Part shown: in pieces, positions 15,264 to 24,919 of the stretch
Layout: every line of letters begins with the position of its first letter
Numbering within the stretch: the stretch's first letter is position 1
Assembly (NCBI GenBank): GCA_017616735.1
Contig: JAFZXP010000035.1
Location: 1-64,000 of the forward strand
Direction: 5' to 3'
Length of the DNA: 64,000 bases
Origin: Bacteroidales bacterium
GTDB lineage: Bacteria; Bacteroidota; Bacteroidia; Bacteroidales; F082
Notes under the pieces: generated by a model
The model's database searches: none
The model's input: only the letters and a program-made list of their open reading frames with translations
Told to the model about the DNA's origin: nothing
Position numbers and translations under genes: made by a program

Positions 15264-17102
15264 TCAGTCGACTACCAGACGAACACAGACGCCTCTGCTT
15301 CGCGGTATTGCAACTTTAGCTGCAAAGCCCGACTCCGCATCAATTTGCACAGCATAAGCATTATCATCGTCGCAGCGCGAGCTCGACCAATAATAAGCTT
15401 TATTTTTCACCTGCACTATATTGCACCCTTCACGATATCCCTCACATGGCAAAAACACTGCGCCTGCATCTCTCATTGCAGTCCACTTAGATTTATCATA
15501 AACATTGGTTGTAAAATTATCAGTAACACCAGGTGTAAACTCCACCGAAGACGGCTTCACCCAGTTGTCTGACATCAACAGTAATCCTGGCATATTTTGT
15601 ATGGTGGCGTACGAGTATTTTTGATCGGCATCCTCTCTCTGAGTGAATATATATTCCCATTCGTCAGCCGTAAGTGTGCGCCACTGCTTATAATTCCACC
15701 CTGCCACCTGATTCATATTGTATCCCCAGTCGGCTCTTCCGTTGCCATCATACAAATTGGTTGACAACGAGCCATATGGATTGTAGTGACTGTTAGTGCT
15801 TGAAGTGCTCCCTGCCTGGTAAGCAGTCGCTCCGTCGTCAAACCCCGATGTGCCCCATCCATAAATTGTAAGCGTCGACATGTCAGTTGAATTAGTCGCT
15901 ACGGTACGGTCTGCATTCACCGTGATTATATATGGATTGGTCTGAAAATTCCACATATTCGACAAGTGCATGGTCATAAAATTGCCGCATCCGAAATACA
16001 CCTGATGCCCCTCGCTGTCAATTGTAAACAAACCTCCTTGGGCACCTTCCGGTTTAAATTCATTCTGCGCCACGATATCAATGCCCTCGGCGAGATGATC
16101 GTCGGCGTTGATAGCCGGTATGGCCGGACGAGTTCCTCGATATCGGCCCGACATAACCGAGCTGGCGCTACCTGTCGAAACTGCCGCCTGCGGGAGCAAG
16201 GTCACCCATCTCTCTCCACTGCCAGGCGCCATTGATATGCCGCCATAGTTTTTAACACTGTATGAAAATGCATCATCAGCATCTTTTTTGGCAAGATTTA
16301 TCGTTACAGAATTATTCATATTCTTTATTACAGTGGCGCACGATCTGGACGATGTGGTGACATTAAACTTCACAAGAGCGCATTTATTCATCAAGACAGC
16401 GTTATACGTACCCGCTCCGTGATACAACTCTGTGGAATGCCCGTACGACACCACAGCCGGCTTCAGAATCTGGTCTTTAATATCAAAATTCAGACTGCTA
16501 GTTGATCCGGCATTCAAATTTGATATCTTTCTATTAGCGATATGATAGAAATGCAAATAATCGCTGGTGTTTGATGCGGAAATATTGCCCGAAAACGAGC
16601 CGTTGCCATATGTTAAGGTGCCAACATAAACTCCATTGTTGGCCACCAGCACTTCATCGCCGTCCTCAAAGTTGACAGCTCCCGTCAAAACATTAACGTC
16701 TGTCTTTGAATTATTAGGAATTTCAAGCTTGATAGCCACGCTTGGATAGCCACTTGGCTGCACCGCGCTTTTCTTGCATTGCGTAAGGCCTAGCATTAAT
16801 AAAGGTGTCAACAGCAGCACCCCAAAATGCTTGCTTCCAAAGCCTCGACGGCGTTTGACTATGCCATAAGCCGCACCGGCTGCCGCCATCACCCAAATCC
16901 CGCTGCCAAGCGGAGCTCCGAAATTGTCATTTAGAATAACACAGCTCAGCCAGTTGTTGTCACGTGTTTCAATCATTTCCAATTCGCTGATGAATCCATC
17001 AGTCCTGCCTCCTTGCGCCATCATCGGCATCGGCATCAGCCAACCCGCCGTCATTATCATAGTCAACAAAAAGGCTTCAATGTTAAATCTCGATTTTTTC
17101 AT
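15264..17102 (-). CDS. PLGSG-module surface protein (second paralogue)
   Basis: A 612-residue protein with the same plan as the one at 3878: signal peptide to about residue 30, DGF just after it, NDNFGAPLGSG (PLGSG at 64-68), hydrophobic segment, KRRR, then a second hydrophobic run ending LGLTQC (Cys109) and KK. The beta-rich part has NKCALVKFNVTTS and the C-terminal part WRTLTADEWEYIF, YYWSSS and CVRLVVD. It lacks the glycine-rich repeats of the first paralogue. Val95, just before the second hydrophobic run, is encoded by GTG, so an internal start giving a separate lipoprotein is possible. It is convergent with the C25 protease (2 nt apart). Function is unknown; a surface location is inferred. 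Confidence 0.7.
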   Translation of the reverse strand: MKKSRFNIEAFLLTMIMTAGWLMPMPMMAQGGRTDGFISELEMIETRDNNWLSCVILNDNFGAPLGSGIWVMAAAGAAYGIVKRRRGFGSKHFGVLLLTPLLMLGLTQCKKSAVQPSGYPSVAIKLEIPNNSKTDVNVLTGAVNFEDGDEVLVANNGVYVGTLTYGNGSFSGNISASNTSDYLHFYHIANRKISNLNAGSTSSLNFDIKDQILKPAVVSYGHSTELYHGAGTYNAVLMNKCALVKFNVTTSSRSCATVIKNMNNSVTINLAKKDADDAFSYSVKNYGGISMAPGSGERWVTLLPQAAVSTGSASSVMSGRYRGTRPAIPAINADDHLAEGIDIVAQNEFKPEGAQGGLFTIDSEGHQVYFGCGNFMTMHLSNMWNFQTNPYIITVNADRTVATNSTDMSTLTIYGWGTSGFDDGATAYQAGSTSSTNSHYNPYGSLSTNLYDGNGRADWGYNMNQVAGWNYKQWRTLTADEWEYIFTQREDADQKYSYATIQNMPGLLLMSDNWVKPSSVEFTPGVTDNFTTNVYDKSKWTAMRDAGAVFLPCEGYREGCNIVQVKNKAYYWSSSRCDDDNAYAVQIDAESGFAAKVAIPRSRGVCVRLVVD

Positions 17103-17133
17103 TGTTGCTTCGTTTGATGTTAAATTTCGAAAG

Positions 17134-17285
17134 CAAAATTACGTCCGACCCCAAGAATTAGTCGTATGAAAAGCGACTAATCTTTACAACCGAGCATATA
17201 ACATTGAATATCATTGGTTTAGAGAGCGCCAAACCAAGTTTCTATGTTTTTTATTTCTTAATAAATTTTAACTAAAATTTTTTAG
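17134..17285 (-). promoter_or_regulatory. Promoter and shared upstream module, copy 1
   Basis: The -7 box TAATTTTG is at 17141-17134. Exactly 12 nt upstream is AGAATTAGTCGTA (plus-strand spelling, 17154-17166), and 88 nt further out from its start begins CTATGTTTTTTA followed by TTAATAAATTTTAACTAAAA and a T-run (17242-17285). Both boxes recur in front of the nuclease gene at 54597, also with a 12-nt gap to the -7 box. Confidence 0.6.
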
Positions 17286-17310
17286 GAATTCGCCCAATGC
17301 ACAATAAAAC

Positions 17311-17347
17311 AAAAGAGAGACGACGTTTTCATCATCATCTCTCTTTT
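17311..17347. terminator. Terminator downstream of porV
   Basis: Arms AAAAGAGAGA and TCTCTCTTTT with a 17-nt loop, bordered by A- and T-runs, 31 nt after the porV stop. It separates porV from the upstream region of the surface protein gene. Confidence 0.75.
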
Positions 17348-17378
17348 ATTAGTATTTTTATGATTATTTTATCCGAAA

Positions 17379-18536
17379 TCAATCAACTCGCTCCAATTTC
17401 GTGTTGCTGCCCCATTTATTGATGTTGAATGCGAGGTTGAATCGCAATGTTCCCTCCAACGGATTGGTGCCCGAAGTTGCGGTGTTATTGACCGGCACAA
17501 GGTATGAAACATCGATTGCAAACACGTTGTAACGCAAGCCGGCGCCGAATGTCAAGTAACGGCGGTTACCCTTCATCTTCGACTCATGGAAGAAACCAGC
17601 GCGCACTGCGAACACGTTGTTGTACCAATATTCAGCACCGATGCCTATTGTGATTTCCTTCATTTTTTCGCTGAATCCGCCCGGAGCCTCGTAGAATGAT
17701 TTAATCATTCCCTCAATCATCGAGTAATCCTGCCATGCGTGTGTGCTGTCGGCCGGATCAGGAGTCGGGACAAGCAATTTGTTGAAATCAACAGCAAATG
17801 CCAATGAGTTGAATTCATCGATATTCAATTTCAGTGACGGGCCCAAACGCAGGTTGGTCGGAATGAAATCAGTGCGTGAGTTAGCGTTGCTATAGCTCAT
17901 TTTGCTACCCATGTTGGTGATAGACACACCCCACGAAAAATCGCCGTCTATGTTGCCAAGGTTGACTGGTCTCTGATAGTAAACCGAGACATCGGCCGCC
18001 ACCGACCATGCCGGTGTGGTATAGTTGCCCTGTCCTTGAGTAATATCCGAATAAATGAATCTTCCGGCCACAGCTGCTGAGAAGTAGTCACCGAGTTTAC
18101 GTGAATAACAGACATCAATGGCAAATTCATTAGGTCTGTATGTACCCAAATCTTCGTTGTTGGTGCCGCGGAAGTTGATATCACCAAGATTGAAGTAACG
18201 CAACGAAGCCGCGATTGTCGATCTCGGGCTCATACGCTTTGCTGCTGCCAAATATGCGATATTCATGTCAGGAACAAGCTTTCTCAACCATGGAGTATAT
18301 GCCAAACCGATACTGAAATCATCCTCAATAAAAGCGTATTTAGCTGAGTTCCAATGCATTGAATACACGTCTGGCGATGTTGACACACCTATATCACCCA
18401 TACCGGCCGAGCGCGCGTCAGGTGCAATAATCATTGAAGGCACCGCTGTGCTTATCACATTGTAATCATCTTGCGCCTTTGCGATGAAACCCATCATCAT
18501 AAGACCCATCAAAACTAAAACTGATTTTTTCATCAT
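17379..18536 (-). CDS. porV: Type IX secretion outer-membrane shuttle protein PorV
   Basis: A 385-residue beta-barrel protein with signal peptide (ends FIAKAQ) and the PorV/LptO hallmark APDARSAGMGDIGVSTSPDV near residue 38, followed by HWNSAKYAF. The rest alternates as outer-membrane strands, ending in hydrophobic, aromatic-rich strands. PorV shuttles cargo from the SprA translocon to the attachment complex and works with PorU. It lies directly downstream of porU (65 nt), as in other Bacteroidota, and a terminator follows. Length matches known PorV. Confidence 0.92.
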   Translation of the reverse strand: MMKKSVLVLMGLMMMGFIAKAQDDYNVISTAVPSMIIAPDARSAGMGDIGVSTSPDVYSMHWNSAKYAFIEDDFSIGLAYTPWLRKLVPDMNIAYLAAAKRMSPRSTIAASLRYFNLGDINFRGTNNEDLGTYRPNEFAIDVCYSRKLGDYFSAAVAGRFIYSDITQGQGNYTTPAWSVAADVSVYYQRPVNLGNIDGDFSWGVSITNMGSKMSYSNANSRTDFIPTNLRLGPSLKLNIDEFNSLAFAVDFNKLLVPTPDPADSTHAWQDYSMIEGMIKSFYEAPGGFSEKMKEITIGIGAEYWYNNVFAVRAGFFHESKMKGNRRYLTFGAGLRYNVFAIDVSYLVPVNNTATSGTNPLEGTLRFNLAFNINKWGSNTKLERVD

Positions 18537-18601
18537 ACCAAATTTTTCTTAATAACGGATGTTTGATTTTATTATTGTGTTCTTTATTTCAAATAAAACG
18601 A

Positions 18602-21600
18602 TTATTGTGTCAGCACCAGCTTCGACCATCCGGTCGATTTCTCGTTTTTGGAGGTTGTCACCGACACATTATAAATATATACTCCAGCTTGCAACGGCTG
18701 ACCCGAGTCGGAAGTGCCGTCCCAATAGATTGGTTCAGTGCGAGTTCCAGTGCCGAATCGGCTTTCTCTGATGGTCTTCACACGCTGTCCGCTGACATTG
18801 AAAATATCAATCGTAATGTCCATTTCCTCTTTCTGATTATGCTCGAAATAGAAATTGGTGAACGATGTCATCGGATTAGGCGAATTGTAAGCCTTCTGCA
18901 CCGTCAGGTTGTTGCTCTTGATCACTGTAAAGTCAATCGACACAGTTGTGGAATTGTTGTAAATATCCCACACTCTGAATGTCAGGTGATGCTCGCCCTC
19001 GTTGAGCCCGTACATGCGATAAGCTATGGTGCCGTAATCATCGGCGCTGACAGGCGTTTCGTAATACGAGTTTAGGTCGTAGTATTTGTTGGTGGCTCCG
19101 CTTACGGTGGCGGTAATGTCGTGTCCGATGCCGGCTCCGGTCATATTGATGCCGTTCTCGTCGCGCACAAAAGCGTAAAATATCGGATTTTCGTTGGTGA
19201 TACCGCCATTGACAAACAATGTGTCATCAATGAAAATTCTGGCTTCAGGGCCATCTACGTCGGGTATTGCCGTTTCATTGAATCCGCCGATCACAATATT
19301 TGAAAACGAGCCATTGGCATCTGTCTCATAATCAGTTGCATAGAAACTGATTAAACCTTTTCCGTAGCTGAAATTGATATCTTTCGGCATCATAAAACTG
19401 ATGTCAAACTGTCCGTTCTCAACCGCTGTCTTGCCATTAAACAGCATGCTGTTGCGCAGATTGAACGTCATCACAGGGCTGGTTTCGTCGCCCTTGGTCT
19501 GGTAAACATTCTCCTTGTCGTAAACAGTCACATTTAATATGCCGTTGAAATCGGTCATCACCTCGCCGAAATTGTCTCTAACCTCGCCGTGCAGAGCGAC
19601 ATTGCTCAATGCTTTCAGAGTGTCGTTGACAAGCGAAAGCGGCTTGCCGTTGATCTTGGTGAGCACCACATTGTTTTTAGGATATGCCAGACGCAAAGCT
19701 GGATCGCCGAACAACACAAACACCTTAGTATATATATTGGTGCTCTGCTTTCCAAGCAAGAAGATATCGCCGAATCGGGAATACTCACCATCGTACATCT
19801 TGAACATGTTGCGGAACATTCTCAACAGTATTGCCCTACTCTGCCCTGTGACACGCGCCGTTGTTATCATTGCGATGGCACCGCCTCTTTTGCTGGTATA
19901 CACCGTCTCGCCCGCCGATTTGCGGGTATGGTCGTCGTGACGGCTGAATTCACATGTCGCGGTAACAAACAGCGGCAGTTTTTTCTCATTGGTCCACGAG
20001 TTGATGTCCTGCATTGTGAGTATTCTCTCGTCACCCAAGCCGATTTCGCCTCCGTGACCGTTGTAAGCTATAACCAATGTGCCCTTATCCATGCGGTTGT
20101 TTACAGCTTCGTTAAACTCGGGACAGCGCTGACCGCTGGCTGTAGCCACCTGATTGTATGCATCCAGATAAATCTTATCAACCACGACATCGGCGCCATA
20201 AATCGGCAACGAGTCGGCTATAAGTTCCATATTCTGAATAAACTCGCCGTAGTTGGAGTCGTCGCACATCAAAGTCACGGTGTTGCGCCATGTGTCCATC
20301 ACATCGGCATCACCCGAAATATACGATTCAATCTTGTCGATAACATCTGAGGCTTCCTCTTCGGTTGCCACAGGCATACGTCCAATGGCCAGGTCAATCA
20401 CAGAGCTCGAGCCCTCCATATAGCCGTCGTCATCGTCCATGCAGACATAGAAGTCATCGGTGACAATCGAACTTAAAGTACAGGCATTTGTCGACTCCCA
20501 CGATGGCATCAAGCAAACCTCAGGATTCTTGTAGGCATACGAAGCGTCGCCAAGCAAAAGCACATATTTCAAACGATGCTCCTCGCTGCTATCCTTGTAC
20601 AACATCTTGATAAAATTACGGATAGCCGCGATATCCTGAGCGCCGCACGAGAACTCGTTATAGATATACTCAGGCTGCACAATGTCAATTACGAGGTCGT
20701 CCAAACGTGAATGTATGTCCTTCAAACGCTCGGCTTGCGATTGAAATCTGGGATGTGTCAGGATGAGGTAATCGATATCACGCTTGGCGTGCAGATTCTG
20801 ATTGGCAACCGCACCCACGAATGTGGCGCTTTTAAAGCTATTGCCGTTGAATGCCACGAACTCGTTGTCGATGTTGCCATGCACCTTGAAAGAATACTTC
20901 GACCCCGACAGTGTGCCATTCATAATCTTAGGCTCAGTCGGATTGGTGACATTCCACACCTGCAAGGCACTTGAAGCGTTACCAAGTTGATACTCATACA
21001 CTTTCAAGCTGTCGCTCACGTTAGGATTTCTAAACGACATCACATCGCCGTTCATCATCAGGCTGCACCATCCGTTAAACTCGATGTAGTCGAGCCAACC
21101 CACCGACGAAGCTTCGTTTTTGATATATCTCACTTTTACGCTTACATTGTCGCTGGTTGGAACAAAATAAGCGAAAGCCAAAGTGTCGGATCTGGCGTAA
21201 ATATTGTCGGTATGAGCATTAAACGAGCGTGTGTACAGCACATGATTGTCTATGCTGAAAGTAAAGGTGGCGTTGTTGATGTTTCTGGATGCCATCGAAG
21301 CGCGCATCCTCGATTGCTTGGTTTTGATTAGGTTGTGGAACTGAAATTCATAATCGCGCTGGGTGGTCACATCAAACGGATCGAAAAACCAAGTGGTTCC
21401 CATATTGTTGATGTTTATCACATCCTCGTCTTTAACCTTAAGGTCGACAAACTCGTCGACAACCGTAGCCGCAAGTGTCTGCGGGACTTCAGCCGTCTGA
21501 ATACGCTTTCCCGGAGCATCAGCTACGGTCAGAAACACGTACGAATAGTCGGAATACGGATTTTTGACATGCGAATAAAACTGACGTGCGATGTAATATT

Positions 21601-21967
21601 TCCACACCACGGGCCCGCGCGCGTAGAAAACTATATAGTCGTTCTGGTTGAACACTCCGTCGTTTTCGCCCGAAACAAAAACCGGAATTTCCACTAAATC
21701 GTCGGGGCACGGAGTTTTGTTGATTTTCGGCAGCAATCCTCCTCCGTTGTGATACAGTCTGATATTACGCGGATCGACGTGACTCACGTCAATACCCATC
21801 TCCTCCAAATCGGAATATGTCAGTTTATACATGCCGCTTTCGGAAATCGACAGTTTGTACCATGTGCCGCTGCTCAGCACCGAGTCGCTTGCCCAGGCCG
21901 AAGCCGCACACAGAAACACCAGGAAAAGCCCAATGATTATGCTCTTATATTTTGTAAAATTCATCAT
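18602..21967 (-). CDS. porU: Type IX secretion sortase PorU
   Basis: The protein (1121 residues from ATG 21967; a second ATG follows at once) has a signal peptide, a large N-terminal beta-rich part, and a C25-type caspase-like domain with YVLLLGDASY, YNGHGGEIGLGDERIL (histidine) and TATCEFSRHDDH (cysteine). The C-terminus (YNSPNPMTSFTNFYFEHN to KLVLTQ) is a FlgD-like/type IX sorting domain that PorU keeps. PorU removes the C-terminal signal from cargo and attaches it to the cell surface. The frame extending to 22006 begins with TTG upstream of the -7 box at 21986-21993 and is rejected. Operon order porU-porV. Confidence 0.92.
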   Translation of the reverse strand: MMNFTKYKSIIIGLFLVFLCAASAWASDSVLSSGTWYKLSISESGMYKLTYSDLEEMGIDVSHVDPRNIRLYHNGGGLLPKINKTPCPDDLVEIPVFVSGENDGVFNQNDYIVFYARGPVVWKYYIARQFYSHVKNPYSDYSYVFLTVADAPGKRIQTAEVPQTLAATVVDEFVDLKVKDEDVININNMGTTWFFDPFDVTTQRDYEFQFHNLIKTKQSRMRASMASRNINNATFTFSIDNHVLYTRSFNAHTDNIYARSDTLAFAYFVPTSDNVSVKVRYIKNEASSVGWLDYIEFNGWCSLMMNGDVMSFRNPNVSDSLKVYEYQLGNASSALQVWNVTNPTEPKIMNGTLSGSKYSFKVHGNIDNEFVAFNGNSFKSATFVGAVANQNLHAKRDIDYLILTHPRFQSQAERLKDIHSRLDDLVIDIVQPEYIYNEFSCGAQDIAAIRNFIKMLYKDSSEEHRLKYVLLLGDASYAYKNPEVCLMPSWESTNACTLSSIVTDDFYVCMDDDDGYMEGSSSVIDLAIGRMPVATEEEASDVIDKIESYISGDADVMDTWRNTVTLMCDDSNYGEFIQNMELIADSLPIYGADVVVDKIYLDAYNQVATASGQRCPEFNEAVNNRMDKGTLVIAYNGHGGEIGLGDERILTMQDINSWTNEKKLPLFVTATCEFSRHDDHTRKSAGETVYTSKRGGAIAMITTARVTGQSRAILLRMFRNMFKMYDGEYSRFGDIFLLGKQSTNIYTKVFVLFGDPALRLAYPKNNVVLTKINGKPLSLVNDTLKALSNVALHGEVRDNFGEVMTDFNGILNVTVYDKENVYQTKGDETSPVMTFNLRNSMLFNGKTAVENGQFDISFMMPKDINFSYGKGLISFYATDYETDANGSFSNIVIGGFNETAIPDVDGPEARIFIDDTLFVNGGITNENPIFYAFVRDENGINMTGAGIGHDITATVSGATNKYYDLNSYYETPVSADDYGTIAYRMYGLNEGEHHLTFRVWDIYNNSTTVSIDFTVIKSNNLTVQKAYNSPNPMTSFTNFYFEHNQKEEMDITIDIFNVSGQRVKTIRESRFGTGTRTEPIYWDGTSDSGQPLQAGVYIYNVSVTTSKNEKSTGWSKLVLTQ

Positions 21968-21985
21968 GTTTTCGAATATAGCCTG

Positions 21986-21993
21986 CAAAGATA
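21986..21993 (-). promoter_or_regulatory. Promoter -7 box of porU-porV
   Basis: The minus strand reads TATCTTTGCAGG, giving a leader of about 12-15 nt before the ATG at 21967. Confidence 0.6.
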
Positions 21994-22092
21994 CGAAATA
22001 TTTCAAAATGCTAACGTTTCTTTACAAATATTATTGCTAAAAACAAAATCAAAAAAAATGAAAAAAAGCGTCATTTCAACCGAAAAAAGTCG

Positions 22093-22100
22093 TAATATTG
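22093..22100 (+). promoter_or_regulatory. Possible promoter -7 box of gldJ
   Basis: TAATATTGCAA is one base off the consensus TAnnTTTG. It lies 95 nt before the chosen start and is divergent from the porU promoter. Confidence 0.4.
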
Positions 22101-22195
22101 CAACTCAAATTTTGAGCTTAACAATCATTTTTTATTTTTATACAATATTTAAAATGATTTGCAGTTAATAAATGGAAATAAAAACACAAACAACA

Positions 22196-23566
22196 ATGCG
22201 TAAAAGATTCATTTTTAGTACTATTCTGGCAGTTTTTTGTTGCGGTATCCTGATGGTTTCATGCGGTTCAAAGAAGTCAAAAGCAGGCAAATCTAACTCA
22301 ACCGGATGGAATTACAACGATCCTAACTATGGCGGTTTTTACGTAACCCAGTCGCGCGATCAGCAAGCCGGTCCGGGTTTGGTAGCTATTGAAGGCGGCA
22401 CATTCACCATGGGTGCCACACAGGAAAACGTCTATTCAGAATGGGACAACACCCCTCGTCAGGTCACAGTTTCATCATTCTATATGGATCAGACAGAGGT
22501 GAGCAACCTCGATTATCTTGAATACATCTATTGGTTGAACCGCATCTACGGAAGCGATTATCCCGAGATGATCAACCGCGCTCTTCCAGACACTCTTGTA
22601 TGGCGCAACAGCATGTCGTACAACGAGCCAATGGTTGAGATTTATTTCCGTCACCCGGCTTATCGCGACTACCCTGTAGTTGGTGTGTCATGGCTTCAGG
22701 CCAACGATTACGCTTTGTGGCGTTCCGACCGTGTCAACGAAATGTTGCTCATCGAGGCCGGCATTCTCGAATTCGATCCTAATCAAGACAAGGATAACCA
22801 CTTCACCACCGACGGTTACCTCGACGGTTCTTACACAGGCATAGTGCTCAAAGGCATTGAAGATCCTAACCCGAAGAGCCTGACCGGCGAGCGCAGCGTG
22901 AGAATGGAAGACGGCATCCTTCTTCCTAAGTACCGCCTGCCCACCGAAGCTGAATGGGAATATGCGGCACTCGGTCTGATAGGCAACAGCTCCAACGAGC
23001 GCATCACAGAACGCCGCTCATATCCTTGGGACACCGACAACCTGCGCAGCAGCAACAAAGACTACACAGGCAAGTTCGTTGCCAACTTCAAGAGAGGCAA
23101 AGGCGACTACATGGGTGTGGCTGGCAGCCTCAACGACGGCGCCACATTCCCGGCTCCTGTAACATCATATTGGCCAAACGATTTCGGTCTCTACAACATG
23201 GCCGGCAACGTTTCGGAATGGGTGCTCGATGTCTACCGTCCGCTATCGTTTGAAGACTTCAACGACCAGAACCCTTATCGTGGCAATGCCGAAAATCTCA
23301 ACTACAAAGACGGCGACTACATGTCAACAATTCAAAACGATTGGAACAACAAGGACAACAACACCGACTACACCAAGCAGATGTACGATTACGGCAAGAC
23401 CACCCTTATCTCCGATCACTCACGCGTGTACAAAGGTGGCTCATGGGCCGACGGTCCATACTACCTGAGCCCTTCAACACGCCGCTATCTTGAAGAAGAC
23501 CAGAGCTCATCGACAATAGGTTTCAGATGCGCCATGAACATGATAGGCGCGGCTCAAGCGAAATAA
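22196..23566 (+). CDS. gldJ: Gliding/type IX secretion SUMF1-like lipoprotein GldJ
   Basis: From ATG 22196 the 456-residue protein has a lipoprotein signal with lipobox MVSCGSKK and a formylglycine-generating-enzyme-like (SUMF1) fold: AIEGGTFTMGATQ near residue 70, MDQTEVSNLDYL near 102, YRLPTEAEWEYAALG near 250, NMAGNVSEWVLDV near 338 and a C-terminal YKGGSWADGP...IGFRCAMN. GldJ, GldK and PorK share this fold. GldJ is preferred because the order porV-porU-gldJ-murF is the one known from Flavobacterium and no porL, porM or porN follows. It would act at the outer membrane to stabilise the type IX machinery. An in-frame ATG at 22172 is possible but gives a worse signal peptide. Confidence 0.82.
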   Translation: MRKRFIFSTILAVFCCGILMVSCGSKKSKAGKSNSTGWNYNDPNYGGFYVTQSRDQQAGPGLVAIEGGTFTMGATQENVYSEWDNTPRQVTVSSFYMDQTEVSNLDYLEYIYWLNRIYGSDYPEMINRALPDTLVWRNSMSYNEPMVEIYFRHPAYRDYPVVGVSWLQANDYALWRSDRVNEMLLIEAGILEFDPNQDKDNHFTTDGYLDGSYTGIVLKGIEDPNPKSLTGERSVRMEDGILLPKYRLPTEAEWEYAALGLIGNSSNERITERRSYPWDTDNLRSSNKDYTGKFVANFKRGKGDYMGVAGSLNDGATFPAPVTSYWPNDFGLYNMAGNVSEWVLDVYRPLSFEDFNDQNPYRGNAENLNYKDGDYMSTIQNDWNNKDNNTDYTKQMYDYGKTTLISDHSRVYKGGSWADGPYYLSPSTRRYLEEDQSSSTIGFRCAMNMIGAAQAK

Positions 23567-23586
23567 AACATCAAGCAAAAATAATC

Positions 23587-23614
23587 AAGCCGTCACAACT
23601 GACGGCTTTTTTTA
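23587..23614 (+). terminator. Rho-independent terminator of gldJ
   Basis: AAGCCGTCA, loop CAAC, TGACGGCTT followed by a run of T. It ends only 13 nt before murF, so murF must depend on read-through or an unseen promoter. Confidence 0.85.
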
Positions 23615-23626
23615 TAAAAAACCGAC

Positions 23627-24919
23627 ATGAACGAGATTGAAAATATTTACCGGCTCTACTCACAGGCTTACACAGTAACCACCGACAGCCGCACCATCAC
23701 GCCAGGCTGTGTTTTCGTGGCATTGAAAGGCGGACATTTCGACGGCAACGACTTTGCATTGAAGGTGGCCGAAGAAGGCGTCGCGGCATGCGTGATAGCC
23801 GACAGGCAGAATCTTCCCAGGCACGACAGATTATTTGTCGTCGAAGATAGCCTGAAAGCCTTGCAGGAGCTGGCAAAATATCACAGAGAGAAACTTGGAT
23901 TGCCCATCATTGGAATCACCGGAACCAATGGCAAGACCACCACAAAAGAGCTCGTTTCTGCAGTTTTAGCCAAGAAATACAATATCATATTCACCCAAGG
24001 CAACTTCAACAACCAGCTCGGAGTGCCGCTCACATTGTTGAGAATCAAACCCGGCACTGAAATGGCGGTGGTTGAAATGGGTGCCAGCCATCCGGGCGAT
24101 ATTGATGAATTAACCAATCTGGGCGAGCCCAATTTCGGCATGATTACCAATATCGGACGCGCTCATCTGCGTGATTTCGGAGGCTATGAAGGCGTCATCA
24201 AGACCAAAAACGAGATGTACCAATATATCGCGGCTCACAACGGATTATTGTTTGTTAACAAAGACAACGAGCTATTGATGGGCCTTGCCAACAATATTAA
24301 TAAGGTGACATACGGCACTGGCCACGATGCCGACATCCAAGGCAAGATGCTCTCGGCCAACCCATATCTATCGGTGGAATGGAACGGCCACAAGATTGAC
24401 ACTCAACTTGTTGGCGATTACAACTTTGAAAATGTGATGGCAGCGATTTGCATAGGAACATATTTCAAAGTCGCCGCCAACGACATAGTCGAGGCTTTGT
24501 CAAGCTACTGCCCTACCAACAACCGCTCGCAAGTTGTTGAAACCGGTCGAAACCGTGTGATTATGGACGCTTACAACGCCAACCCAACCAGCATGAGCCA
24601 CGCCATCAAAAACTTCAGAAACATCTGCAAAGACGACAATCTGCTTATTCTCGGCGATATGCGTGAACTGGGTGAAGAATCGCAGCAGGAGCATAAGAAC
24701 ATTTTGCATCTTCTGAGCGAGTGCGGTTTCAAGAAAGTTTATCTTGTCGGAGAGGAATTTGGAAATGCTATAAAGAATACTAAGTACTCGGAGTACTTAG
24801 TATTCTCTGATGTTGAAAAGTTAATTCAGCATTTGCAGAAGCATCCTGTTTCAGGCTTTGACATCCTCGTGAAAGGTTCCAACAGCGTACACCTCAACAA
24901 AACTATCGATTCATTGTAA
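23627..24919 (+). CDS. murF: UDP-MurNAc-tripeptide:D-alanyl-D-alanine ligase MurF
   Basis: A 430-residue Mur ligase with the ATP-binding loop GITGTNGKTTTKE near residue 97, VEMGASHPGDI near 148 and MDAYNANPTSM near 305. It adds D-Ala-D-Ala to the peptidoglycan precursor in the cytosol. Its start is next to the gldJ terminator and its stop overlaps the anmK start (TAATG). Near the C-terminus a 31-nt palindrome at 24775-24805 encodes the segment KNTKYSEYLVFSD, which looks like an extra loop. Length is normal for the family. Confidence 0.93.
   Translation: MNEIENIYRLYSQAYTVTTDSRTITPGCVFVALKGGHFDGNDFALKVAEEGVAACVIADRQNLPRHDRLFVVEDSLKALQELAKYHREKLGLPIIGITGTNGKTTTKELVSAVLAKKYNIIFTQGNFNNQLGVPLTLLRIKPGTEMAVVEMGASHPGDIDELTNLGEPNFGMITNIGRAHLRDFGGYEGVIKTKNEMYQYIAAHNGLLFVNKDNELLMGLANNINKVTYGTGHDADIQGKMLSANPYLSVEWNGHKIDTQLVGDYNFENVMAAICIGTYFKVAANDIVEALSSYCPTNNRSQVVETGRNRVIMDAYNANPTSMSHAIKNFRNICKDDNLLILGDMRELGEESQQEHKNILHLLSECGFKKVYLVGEEFGNAIKNTKYSEYLVFSDVEKLIQHLQKHPVSGFDILVKGSNSVHLNKTIDSL
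24775..24805. repeat. 31-nt palindrome inside murF
   Basis: Arms GAATACTAAGTACTC and GAGTACTTAGTATTC are perfectly complementary around one central G. The frame of murF is kept through it. Its sequence is unlike the 28-bp family in anmK. Confidence 0.85.

Noticed and set aside
21968..22006. TTG start of PorU
   Set aside because: It lies upstream of the likely promoter; the ATG pair at 21967 is preferred.
22196..23566. Assignment as PorK/GldK
   Set aside because: Fold is shared, but no porL, porM or porN follows and the order with murF favours GldJ.
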